From the NCBI GenBank assembly GCA_043731355.1, contig JAYTJE010000187.1, forward strand, positions 1 through 9,422: a stretch of 9,422 nucleotides of DNA. The letters run 5' to 3'. The DNA is from GWC2-56-14 sp043731355 (GTDB taxonomy: Bacteria; Nitrospirota; UBA9217). The position numbers and the translations under genes were made by a program. Under the pieces are notes generated by a model that made no database searches, was not told the origin of the DNA, and saw only the letters and a list, made by a program, of their open reading frames with translations. This document shows positions 1-6,770 of the stretch, piece after piece (position 1 is the stretch's first letter; every line of letters begins with the position of its first letter).

Positions 1-1410
1 AACCTTGAATTCGCGCAAAAGACGATCCACAATGATCTCAAGATGAAGCTCTCCCATGCCTGAGATGATGACCTGCCCGGTTTCCTGATCAGTCATCACC
101 CTAAATGACGGGTCTTCCTGCATAAGTTTCTGGAGCGAAAAACCAAGCTTTTCCTGATCTGCCTTGGTCTTAGGCTCAATTGCCACTGAAATGACCGGCT
201 CCGGGAATATCATTGCTTCCAGGATGATGGGCTTGTTCTCATCACAGAGCGTGTGCCCGGTGAGGGTGCTTTTAAGCCCCACTGCCGCACAGATATCTCC
301 GGAATAGATCTGCTCTATCTCTTCACGCTTGTTCGCGTGCATTTTGAGCAACCGGCCTACCCGTTCCCTTGTTCCCTTGGTAGAGTTATAGACATACGAC
401 CCGGAGGTGAGTGTGCCCGAATAAACCCGGATGAACGTAAGCTGACCCACAAACGGGTCGGTCATAATTTTGAATGCAATTCCCGAAAAGGGCTCGCTAT
501 CAGATGCCGTACGAACGATTTCCTCGCCTTTAGGGCCGATGCCCGTGACCGCCGGAATGTCCAGCGGAGACGGAAGATAGTCCACCACGGCATCAAGAAG
601 AAGCTGTACTCCTTTATTCTTGAACGCCGACCCGCAAATAACAGGAAAAATGCTCATTGCAATTGTTCCCTTGCGAATCGCGACCATGATCTCAGCTTCC
701 GTCGGCGTCTCGCCGTTCAGGAACTTTTCCATCACCACTTCGTCCGCGTCGGCGATCTTCTCGATCATCTTTTCGCGGTATTCCCGGGCTTTGGGAAGGA
801 GATCGGCCGGTATATCATCGACAATAAATTTTGCGCCCAGCGTTTCATCGTCGAACAGAACCGCCTTCATCTTTACCAGGTCAATGCAGCCGCGGAACTT
901 ATCTTCCGCTCCGACCGGGAGCTGTATCGGTACCGCGTTTGCGCCAAGCCGGTCAACCATGGACTGAACGCTCATGTAGAAATCAGCGCCAATCCGGTCC
1001 ATCTTATTCATGAATGCTATGCGGGGAACACTATACTTGTCCGCCTGACGCCATACGGTCTCCGATTGAGGCTCGACGCCACTCACCGAATCGAAGGCGG
1101 CAACGGCGCCATCCAGTACGCGAAGTGAACGCTCCACTTCAATCGTGAAGTCCACGTGTCCGGGAGTGTCAATAATATTAATTCTCTTGTCACGCCAGAA
1201 ACAGGTGGTTGCGGCTGAAGTAATGGTAATGCCGCGCTCCTGCTCCTGAATCATCCAGTCCATGACCGCTGTTCCGTCATGTACTTCGCCGATCTTATAA
1301 GAGACACCGGTATAATAAAGTATGCGCTCCGTCGTCGTCGTTTTACCGGCGTCGATGTGGGCCATAATACCAATGTTGCGTGTATTTTCTAATGAAAACT
1401 GCCTAGCCAA
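1..1410 (-). CDS. fusA: Elongation factor G, N-terminal 470 residues (runs off left edge)
   Basis: Translational GTPase that moves tRNA and mRNA through the ribosome after peptide transfer and, with RRF, helps recycle ribosomes; cytosolic. The frame is open from 1410 to base 1, giving 470 codons of a protein usually about 690-705 long. GTPase motifs seen: G1 AHIDAGKT (residues 17-24), G2 around ERGITI (58-63), G3 DTPGH (81-85, with H85 the catalytic-type histidine), G4 NKMD (135-138), G5 SAF (261-263). Domain II follows, and the fragment ends in domain III just after GMGELHLE. Enterobacterial EF-G carries about ten extra residues before RINIIDTPGH that are absent here. The start is TTG: an in-frame TAA (the rpsG stop, 1440-1438) lies just upstream, no ATG or GTG lies between, and the next ATG is Met16, inside the G1 region. 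It lies 27 nt after rpsG, so probably cotranscribed. Position next to rpsG makes it the main EF-G rather than a paralogue; the family call is essentially certain. Confidence 0.97.
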   Translation of the reverse strand, partial: MARQFSLENTRNIGIMAHIDAGKTTTTERILYYTGVSYKIGEVHDGTAVMDWMIQEQERGITITSAATTCFWRDKRINIIDTPGHVDFTIEVERSLRVLDGAVAAFDSVSGVEPQSETVWRQADKYSVPRIAFMNKMDRIGADFYMSVQSMVDRLGANAVPIQLPVGAEDKFRGCIDLVKMKAVLFDDETLGAKFIVDDIPADLLPKAREYREKMIEKIADADEVVMEKFLNGETPTEAEIMVAIRKGTIAMSIFPVICGSAFKNKGVQLLLDAVVDYLPSPLDIPAVTGIGPKGEEIVRTASDSEPFSGIAFKIMTDPFVGQLTFIRVYSGTLTSGSYVYNSTKGTRERVGRLLKMHANKREEIEQIYSGDICAAVGLKSTLTGHTLCDENKPIILEAMIFPEPVISVAIEPKTKADQEKLGFSLQKLMQEDPSFRVMTDQETGQVIISGMGELHLEIIVDRLLREFKV

Positions 1411-1415
1411 AACTG

Positions 1416-1420
1416 CCTCC
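1416..1420 (-). promoter_or_regulatory. Shine-Dalgarno of fusA (GGAGG) fixing a TTG start
   Basis: On the minus strand GGAGG lies 5 nt before TTG at 1410-1408. It sits inside the 27-nt rpsG-fusA gap. No other start codon is available between the upstream in-frame stop and the G1 motif, so this site decides the fusA start. Confidence 0.85.
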
Positions 1421-1437
1421 GCTTCTCTTGAACGAAC

Positions 1438-1908
1438 TTACCAGCGATAATGAGCAAATGCCTTGTTGGCATCCGCCATACGGTGAATATCTTCCTTCTT
1501 TTTTACCGCGGCACCGGTATTGTTCGATGCATCCATGATTTCCCCTGCCAGTTTGTCCACCATGGATTTCTCCGGCCGCTGCGACGCATACAACCTGAGC
1601 CAGCGATAGGCAAGCGACATCCTGCGGGGCTGCTTCACCTCGATAGGAACCTGATAGGAGGCGCCACCCACCCGGCGCGACTTCACCTCAAGGGTTGGCT
1701 TCAAATTCTCTATCGCCTTCTTAAAAATGGCAATCGGGTCGCCATTGGTCTTCCGCTGAATCCGGTCGAGCGCCTTATAACAAATAGCCTCCGCGGTGCT
1801 CTTCTTGCCCTTGCGCATAAGCACATTCACGAACTTGGCGAGCATCTGGCTGTGATATTTTGGATCGGGCAGTGATTCTCTTTTTACAACAACGCTTTTT
1901 CTTGGCAT
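1438..1908 (-). CDS. rpsG: 30S ribosomal protein S7
   Basis: S7 nucleates assembly of the 30S head by binding the 3' major domain of 16S rRNA, and lines the E-site/mRNA exit path. The 156-residue product matches the common bacterial length. Visible landmarks: the N-terminal MPRKSVVVKRE basic segment; LPDPKYHS (13-20); the rRNA-binding beta-ribbon around EVKSRRVGGASYQVPIEV (74-91); and the nearly invariant C-terminal region VKKKED...HRMADANKAFAHYRW. It starts with ATG and has an AAGGA about 10 nt upstream (1919-1923). The stop is TAA. It sits 65 nt after rpsL and 27 nt before fusA, in the classical str order. In E. coli S7 represses its own operon by binding the rpsL-rpsG intercistronic mRNA; whether this applies here is not shown. 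No defects seen. Confidence 0.98.
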   Translation of the reverse strand: MPRKSVVVKRESLPDPKYHSQMLAKFVNVLMRKGKKSTAEAICYKALDRIQRKTNGDPIAIFKKAIENLKPTLEVKSRRVGGASYQVPIEVKQPRRMSLAYRWLRLYASQRPEKSMVDKLAGEIMDASNNTGAAVKKKEDIHRMADANKAFAHYRW

Positions 1909-1973
1909 AGTATGCTGTTCCTTTTTTTACGCATTTGGCGCCATCGGCGCACCGGCTGAACTGCCAACCCCTG
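1909..1973 (-). promoter_or_regulatory. rpsL-rpsG intercistronic region, possible S7 feedback site
   Basis: This 65-nt spacer on the transcribed strand contains a short GC-rich hairpin, GCGCC-GAU-GGCGC (arms 1946-1950 and 1938-1942), about 15 nt before the rpsG Shine-Dalgarno. A weaker wobble-rich stem (TTGGC...GCCGG) lies just before it. In E. coli the equivalent spacer is the S7 translational repressor site that couples rpsG to rpsL translation. Here only the position and the presence of stems are seen; I recognised no specific S7-binding sequence, so the regulatory role is inference. Confidence 0.3.
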
Positions 1974-2345
1974 CTACTTGGGCCGCTTTGCCCCGTACTT
2001 GGAGCGACCCTGTTTACGATTTGCGACACCAACCGTATCAAGCGTTCCGCGCACGATGTGATAGCGAACACCCGGCAAATCCTTTACCCTGCCGCCACGA
2101 ATAAGCACAATAGAGTGTTCCTGGAGATTGTGCCCTACGCCGGGTATATAGGTGGTCACTTCCATGCCGTTCGTAAGCCTGACCCTCGCGACCTTACGGA
2201 GAGCGGAGTTCGGCTTCTTTGGTGTCGTGGTATAAACCCTGATGCAGACCCCTCGTTTCTGGGGGCTACCCTTCAAAGCCGGGCTCTTGGTCTTGGTCGC
2301 CGCCAATGACCGACCTTGCCGTACGAGCTGATTAATGGTAGGCAC
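1974..2345 (-). CDS. rpsL: 30S ribosomal protein S12
   Basis: S12 sits at the 30S-50S interface next to the decoding centre and helps control tRNA selection accuracy. The 123-residue product matches the family length. Motifs seen: the N-terminal MPTINQLVR; CPQKRG-like segment (here SPQKRGVC, 27-34); TTPKKPNSALRK (40-51) containing K43; GHNLQEHS (71-78); and RGGRVKDLPGVRYH (83-96) containing K88, D89 and P91. These are the sensitive-type residues at the positions most often changed in streptomycin resistance or dependence, so wild-type behaviour is predicted. D89 is the residue that RimO methylthiolates in species having that enzyme. The start is GTG; the upstream frame meets TAA at 2360-2358, and the next in-frame ATG is codon 61. 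The stop is TAG. It is the first gene after the promoter at 2410-2438. Confidence 0.98.
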   Translation of the reverse strand: MPTINQLVRQGRSLAATKTKSPALKGSPQKRGVCIRVYTTTPKKPNSALRKVARVRLTNGMEVTTYIPGVGHNLQEHSIVLIRGGRVKDLPGVRYHIVRGTLDTVGVANRKQGRSKYGAKRPK

Positions 2346-2353
2346 GTGTATAA

Positions 2354-2359
2354 CTCCTT
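2354..2359 (-). promoter_or_regulatory. Shine-Dalgarno of rpsL (AAGGAG) fixing a GTG start
   Basis: AAGGAG lies 8 nt before GTG at 2345-2343 on the minus strand. An in-frame TAA at 2360-2358 overlaps its upstream end, so no earlier start is possible, and MPTINQLVR follows directly, as expected for S12. Confidence 0.85.
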
Positions 2360-2375
2360 AAAAAACATAACATAA

Positions 2376-2394
2376 CAACTTTAGGAAAAAGTTG
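2376..2394 (-). other. Hairpin in the rpsL leader
   Basis: On the transcribed strand CAACTTT-TTCCT-AAAGTTG forms a perfect 7-bp stem with a 5-nt loop. It lies within the ~58-nt leader expected from the promoter upstream, 16 nt before the rpsL Shine-Dalgarno. A run of six U follows, but about 10 nt after the stem, and the stem is AT-rich, so it does not look like a proper intrinsic terminator. It may protect the 5' end or be a regulatory structure; function is unknown. Confidence 0.35.
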
Positions 2395-2402
2395 AGTCAA
2401 AA

Positions 2403-2448
2403 CCTGATGATTATATATATCTAACCATCGAATGTCAAGATTTTTTTT
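2403..2448 (-). promoter_or_regulatory. Consensus sigma70-type promoter for rpsL-rpsG-fusA
   Basis: On the minus strand TTGACA (2438-2433) and TATAAT (2415-2410) are separated by exactly 17 nt: a perfect match to the bacterial housekeeping promoter consensus. An A8 tract (2448-2441) lies at about -45 to -38, where a proximal UP-element subsite would be. The predicted start of transcription is near 2403-2405, giving a leader of about 58-60 nt before the rpsL GTG. The surrounding DNA is much richer in AT than the flanking genes. This should make expression of the translation genes at least partly independent of the rpoBC transcript. Seen directly: the elements and spacing. Inferred: activity and transcription start. 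Confidence 0.85.
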
Positions 2449-2473
2449 ACTAATTCCCGAAAATATACGATGA

Positions 2474-2518
2474 AACTCCGCTGCGATCAAATAATCCTCG
2501 GCAAAATGCAACGGAGTT
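2474..2518 (-). terminator. Imperfect stem-loop after rpoC, weak terminator candidate
   Basis: Starting 14 nt after the rpoC stop, the transcribed strand carries AACTCCGTTGC (2518-2508) and GCAGCGGAGTT (2484-2474), which pair over 11 positions with one G-U wobble around a 23-nt loop. The sequence after the stem is U-rich only in patches (TTTCATCGTATATTTTC), so an efficient intrinsic terminator is doubtful. It could be an attenuator, a weak terminator or a 3'-end stabilising structure for the rpoBC message ahead of the rpsL promoter. Confidence 0.35.
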
Positions 2519-2532
2519 CACCGGGTACAAGC

Positions 2533-5500
2533 TTACAGGGACTCCACCGCTTCTTCTTCGATCGGCTCCATGAACGTGTTGCGATATTCGGCCATGCCGG
2601 TGCCTGCCGGTATTAACCGGCCCATGATCACGTTCTCCTTCAGCCCGACGAGGTCGTCGACAGCCCCTGTAATGGCGGCTTCCGTGAGCACCCGGGTCGT
2701 TTCCTGGAACGATGCCGCCGATATAAAGCTATCCGTCGTGAGAGACGCCTTGGTGATCCCAAGAAGGATCGGCCTCGCGGTTGCGGGCACGCCTCCTTTA
2801 GCGATTACCGCTTCGTTCTCCCGCGCAAAATTGAACCGGTCCACCTGCTCGCCTATGAGGAACGGCGCATCTCCTGCCTCCTCGATCCTGACCTTGCGCA
2901 GCATCTGTCGAACAATCACCTCGATGTGCTTATCATTGATGCTCACGCCCTGGAGACGATAGACCTGCTGCACTTCATCCACAAGATATTTCTGAAGCTC
3001 GCGCGGTCCAAGAACACTCAGAATATCGTGCGGATCGACCGGGCCGTCCATGAGCGGTTCTCCGGCTGCAACCCAGTCTCCTTCATGCACATTCACGTGT
3101 TTACCCTTGGGGATCAGGTATTCTTTCTCATTCCCCATGCCGTCCTTCACCAGAATTCTGCGCATGCCTTTCACAAAACCGCCGAATTCCACGGTGCCGT
3201 CGATTTCGCTGATGATCGCCTGTTCCTTCGGTTTTCGTGCCTCGAAGAGTTCTGCAACCCTCGGAAGACCTCCCGTAATGTCCTTGGTTTTGGTGGTCTC
3301 ACGCGGGATCTTAACAAGGATGTCGCCCGGGAACACCTCGCCGTTCTTGTTTACCAGGATGTGCGCTCCCGCGGGCAGCAGATAGCGCGCCACCACATTG
3401 GAACCGGGCAGCCTGGCGGTCTTTCCGGATTGGTCTTTGATCGAGATACGCGGTCTCAGGTTCTGGTTCGGATAATCAATGATCACCTTACGCGACAATC
3501 CGGTGACTTCATCGACTTCCTCGCGCATGGTGACCCCTTCGATAATGTCACCGTAGGCGATTTTGCCGCCGATTTCCGTGAGAATGGGGAGAGAATAGGG
3601 GTCCCATTCCACCAGTTTCTGGCCGATTTCCACTTTGTGGCCGTCCTGCACCTTGAGCCGCGCGCCATAGATGACCGCATATTTCTCGCGTTCGCGTCCG
3701 GTCTCGTCATAGATGGCGATGCTGCCGCTGCGGGCCATGACCACGTAATCGCCTTCTTTGTTTTTTACCGTATTCACATTAAGATACTTCATAATGCCGA
3801 CGTTCTTTGCCTCGAGGACCGTCTGTTCCACAACTTTACTCGCCGTACCGCCGATATGGAACGTTCTCATGGTAAGCTGCGTTCCCGGTTCTCCGATGGA
3901 CTGAGCAGCGACGATACCGATAGCCTCGCCGATGTCCACCAGCTTACCGCGGCTCAGATCACGTCCATAGCACATCCTGCAGACGCCGCGCAAAGACTGG
4001 CACGTGAGCACCGATCTGATCTTGATCTTATCAATGCCTGATTCCTCGAGCCGCTTCACCAGTTCCTCGTTGATCTCACGGCGCGTGCCGATGATCACGT
4101 CCTTGGTTATCGGGTCCTTGACATCCTCGGCGGCAACGCGCCCGAGAATACGCTCCGACAACGGCTCGATGATCTCGCCGCCCTCGACGAGCGATCCCAC
4201 GATAATACCGTCGGTCGTACCGCAGTCATCCTGGGTAATGATGACGTCCTGGGACACATCCACCAGCCTTCTCGTGAGGTAACCCGAATTCGCGGTTTTA
4301 AGCGCGGTATCGGCAAGACCTTTCCGGGCGCCGTGGGTGGAAATAAAGTACTGCAGCACCGTGAGGCCTTCGCGGAAATTCGCCGTGATCGGCGTTTCAA
4401 TGATCTCGCCTGACGGTTTGGCCATAAGACCACGCATCCCCGCAAGCTGCCTGATCTGCTGCGAGCTGCCGCGCGCTCCCGAGTCAGCCATCATAAATAT
4501 GTTGTTGAATGACTTGGCTTCCTGGAGCTCGGACTTTTTAGCCGTTCCGATCTCGACCGCTTCCATGCCGAGCTCCGCCATCATTTCGTCAGCGATCTTC
4601 TCGGTCACGTTCGCCCAGATGTCGATTTCCTTGTTGTAGCGCTCGCCGTTGGTGATGAGACCCTCGGTATATTGATGGTGAATTTCCATAACTTCTTTTT
4701 GCGCCTGATCGATGAACTTCTGTTTTTTGCTCGGAATGTGCATATCCGAGATGCAGATCGAGATGCCTGCGCGCATTGCGTAGGTGAAACCGATCTCTTT
4801 CAGGGCGTCGATCAGCACAACGGTGTGCCGAAGACCTAATCTCCGGTAACACTCGTCGATCAATTTTGCGAGTTCCTTCTTGGTCATTTCCTTGTTCACG
4901 GAAGAGAACGGCATGCCCTCGGGCAGCACCTCGCCGAACAACACCCTGCCGACGGTCGTTTCTTCGAGCTTGCCGTTGATGCGGCACCGGACCCGCGCAT
5001 GAATATGGACCATGCCCTGGTCGTAGGCTACCCGCACTTCCTCCCTGCCGGAGAAGACCATGCCTTCGCCGGCCGCTTTTGAGCGGGACTTGGTCAGATA
5101 GTAACAACCCAGCACAATGTCCTGGGAAGGGACCATGATCGGCCTGCCGTTCGCGGGCGAGAGCACATTATTGACCGAGAGCATCAGCACACGCGCTTCA
5201 AGCTGGGCCTCGACCGAGAGCGGAATATGGACCGCCATCTGATCGCCGTCAAAGTCGGCGTTAAAAGCCGCGCACACCAGCGGGTGGAGCCGAATGGCCT
5301 TTCCCTCGACGAGGACCGGGTCGAAGGCCTGGATCCCGAGGCGGTGCAGCGTGGGAGCGCGGTTCAGCAGCACCGGGTGCTCCTGAATGACCTCTTCGAG
5401 CACGTCCCATACCTCGGGACGCTCGCGCTCAATCATCTTCTTGGCGCTCTTGATGGTCGTGGCATACCCCTTCTCTTCAAGTTTATTAAAGATAAAGGGT

Positions 5501-6666
5501 TTGAACAATTCCAGCGCCATTTTCTTCGGGATACCGCACTGGTGGAGTTTGAGGTCCGGACCGACAACGATCACGGAGCGCCCTGAATAGTCCACACGTT
5601 TTCCGAGCAGATTTTGGCGGAACCTGCCTTGTTTGCCCTTCAGCATGTCTGACAGGGATTTCAGGGGGCGCTTGTTCGGTCCTCGCAATACGCGGCCGCG
5701 ACGTCCGTTATCGAAGAGTGCATCCACCGCTTCCTGGAGCATCCGCTTCTCGTTCCTGATGATGACGGACGGCGCCTTCAGTTCCTCAAGCCGGCGCAGA
5801 CGGTTGTTCCGGTTAATGACCCGGCGATAGAGATCGTTGAGGTCAGAGGTGGCAAAGCGGCCGCCTTCGAGCGGCACGAGCGGCCGTAGCTCCGGCGGGA
5901 TCACCGGGACCACGTCAAGGATCATCCACTCGGGCTTGTTGCCTGACTTGCGGAAGGCTTCGATCACCTTGAGACGCTTCGTCAGCTTCTTTTTGGTGGC
6001 CATGGACGTGGCAACATCGATTTTTTTCCGGATTTCCTCGGACTCGGTTTCGAGCTCAACGCCGCGCAGCAGCTCCCTGATGGCTTCGGCGCCCATGCCT
6101 GCTTTAAAACCGCTCGATCCATACTCAAGCTGGGCCTTGCGGAACCGTTCCTCGGTCAGGAGTTCCTTATGCTTGAGCGGCGTGTCAAGGGGGTCAACAA
6201 CCACGTATCCTTCAAAATAAAGGACCTTTTCAAGCTGGCGGAGCGTCATATCAAGGAGTGTGCCGATACGGCTCGGCAGGCCTTTAAGGAACCAGATATG
6301 GGCAACCGGCGATGAAAGCTCGATATGGCCCATGCGTTCGCGCCGGACCTTTGACTGGATCACTTCTACTCCGCACTTATCGCAGACGATGCCGCGGTGC
6401 TTCATGCGTTTATATTTTCCGCAAAGGCATTCCCAGTCCTTGATCGGGCCGAAGATCTTGGCGCAGAACAGTCCGTCCCGCTCGGGCTTAAATGACCGGT
6501 AATTGATGGTCTCCGGCTTTTTTACTTCGCCATACGACCATTCCCTGATGCGTTCGGGCGAGGCAATACGGATCCGCATCGCATCGAAACTGATATCTTT
6601 TGGTTTCTCGAACAGGTTCATGACGTCTGTTCTGGCTTTGTTTTCCGTTATCTGTCTATCTTCCAC
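2533..6666 (-). CDS. rpoC: DNA-directed RNA polymerase subunit beta'
   Basis: Beta' is the largest core RNA polymerase subunit; it holds the catalytic magnesium and the DNA clamp. From the GTG at 6666 it is 1377 residues (E. coli 1407). Domains in order: clamp zinc site C80, C82, C95, C98; KPETINYRSFKPERDGLFC near residues 50-68; the catalytic NADFDGD loop at 469-475 with D471, D473, D475; bridge helix beginning near DSGARG (728-733); second zinc site C815, C889, C896, C899; trigger loop around LTMRTFHIGG with M933 and H937; a large insertion of the SI3 type (about 944-1127); then DITGGLPRVAELFEAR (from 1129) and the C-terminal ITKASL...ISAASFQETTRVLTEA segment. The start is GTG with GGAGG 6 nt upstream, giving a VEDRQITENKARTDVMNLFEKPKD-type N-terminus. 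An ATG at codon 16 lacks a Shine-Dalgarno. An earlier in-frame GTG at 6744 also lacks one and would add 26 residues unlike the family. It follows rpoB by 104 nt. Confidence 0.98.
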   Translation of the reverse strand: MEDRQITENKARTDVMNLFEKPKDISFDAMRIRIASPERIREWSYGEVKKPETINYRSFKPERDGLFCAKIFGPIKDWECLCGKYKRMKHRGIVCDKCGVEVIQSKVRRERMGHIELSSPVAHIWFLKGLPSRIGTLLDMTLRQLEKVLYFEGYVVVDPLDTPLKHKELLTEERFRKAQLEYGSSGFKAGMGAEAIRELLRGVELETESEEIRKKIDVATSMATKKKLTKRLKVIEAFRKSGNKPEWMILDVVPVIPPELRPLVPLEGGRFATSDLNDLYRRVINRNNRLRRLEELKAPSVIIRNEKRMLQEAVDALFDNGRRGRVLRGPNKRPLKSLSDMLKGKQGRFRQNLLGKRVDYSGRSVIVVGPDLKLHQCGIPKKMALELFKPFIFNKLEEKGYATTIKSAKKMIERERPEVWDVLEEVIQEHPVLLNRAPTLHRLGIQAFDPVLVEGKAIRLHPLVCAAFNADFDGDQMAVHIPLSVEAQLEARVLMLSVNNVLSPANGRPIMVPSQDIVLGCYYLTKSRSKAAGEGMVFSGREEVRVAYDQGMVHIHARVRCRINGKLEETTVGRVLFGEVLPEGMPFSSVNKEMTKKELAKLIDECYRRLGLRHTVVLIDALKEIGFTYAMRAGISICISDMHIPSKKQKFIDQAQKEVMEIHHQYTEGLITNGERYNKEIDIWANVTEKIADEMMAELGMEAVEIGTAKKSELQEAKSFNNIFMMADSGARGSSQQIRQLAGMRGLMAKPSGEIIETPITANFREGLTVLQYFISTHGARKGLADTALKTANSGYLTRRLVDVSQDVIITQDDCGTTDGIIVGSLVEGGEIIEPLSERILGRVAAEDVKDPITKDVIIGTRREINEELVKRLEESGIDKIKIRSVLTCQSLRGVCRMCYGRDLSRGKLVDIGEAIGIVAAQSIGEPGTQLTMRTFHIGGTASKVVEQTVLEAKNVGIMKYLNVNTVKNKEGDYVVMARSGSIAIYDETGREREKYAVIYGARLKVQDGHKVEIGQKLVEWDPYSLPILTEIGGKIAYGDIIEGVTMREEVDEVTGLSRKVIIDYPNQNLRPRISIKDQSGKTARLPGSNVVARYLLPAGAHILVNKNGEVFPGDILVKIPRETTKTKDITGGLPRVAELFEARKPKEQAIISEIDGTVEFGGFVKGMRRILVKDGMGNEKEYLIPKGKHVNVHEGDWVAAGEPLMDGPVDPHDILSVLGPRELQKYLVDEVQQVYRLQGVSINDKHIEVIVRQMLRKVRIEEAGDAPFLIGEQVDRFNFARENEAVIAKGGVPATARPILLGITKASLTTDSFISAASFQETTRVLTEAAITGAVDDLVGLKENVIMGRLIPAGTGMAEYRNTFMEPIEEEAVESL

Positions 6667-6672
6667 AGTGAA

Positions 6673-6677
6673 CCTCC
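6673..6677 (-). promoter_or_regulatory. Shine-Dalgarno of rpoC (GGAGG) selecting a GTG start
   Basis: GGAGG lies 6 nt before GTG at 6666-6664. It chooses this start over the downstream ATG at codon 16 (MNLFEKPK) and the upstream GTG at 6744. A possible 5-bp stem AGGGC/GCCCT (6699-6703 with 6684-6688) lies immediately upstream and could influence access to the site. Confidence 0.75.
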
Positions 6678-6721
6678 CTGGAAAGGGCACAACATCACGC
6701 CCTGCTAAACCGTTACCTGGA

Positions 6722-6737
6722 CCGGGCAATTGCCCGG
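6722..6737 (-). repeat. Perfect 16-bp palindrome in the rpoB-rpoC gap
   Basis: CCGGGCAATTGCCCGG is identical on both strands. In RNA it would fold as a 6-bp GC stem with an AAUU loop, 33 nt after the rpoB stop and well before the rpoC Shine-Dalgarno. There is no U-tract after it, so termination is unlikely; an mRNA processing or stability element, or a protein-binding operator, is possible. The rest of the 104-nt gap (6667-6770) shows no promoter. Confidence 0.55.
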
Positions 6738-6770
6738 GTTGCACCAGTCAGAAATATCGCTTCTCGGTGA

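Noticed and set aside
253..1128. Open frame of 291 codons on the plus strand
   Set aside because: It lies entirely antisense to fusA, whose GTPase motifs are unmistakable; its translation is Arg/His-rich with no family resemblance.
1498..1504. A AAA AAG heptamer in phase within rpsG, a strong slippery sequence in E. coli
   Set aside because: The VKKKED motif is conserved in S7, so the lysine codons are explained by the protein; I saw no clear downstream stem, and a shifted product would run out in the fusA start region.
1927..1944. Mini-frame MAPNA before rpsG that could be a leader peptide
   Set aside because: No Shine-Dalgarno before its ATG and only five codons; expected by chance.
1775..2071. 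Minus-strand frame of 98 codons bridging rpsL and rpsG
   Set aside because: Out of frame with both ribosomal protein genes and covering their conserved ends; no ribosome binding site of its own recognised.
2361..2394. Intrinsic terminator in the rpsL leader
   Set aside because: The stem is short and AT-rich and the U-run lies about 10 nt beyond it.
2926..4041. Open frame of 371 codons on the plus strand
   Set aside because: Antisense to conserved rpoC sequence including the trigger loop and SI3 region; a reverse-strand shadow of codon bias.
6667..6744. Longer rpoC beginning at GTG 6744
   Set aside because: No Shine-Dalgarno, its first residues (QPGQLPGPGN) come from the palindrome, and beta' proteins do not carry such an extension.
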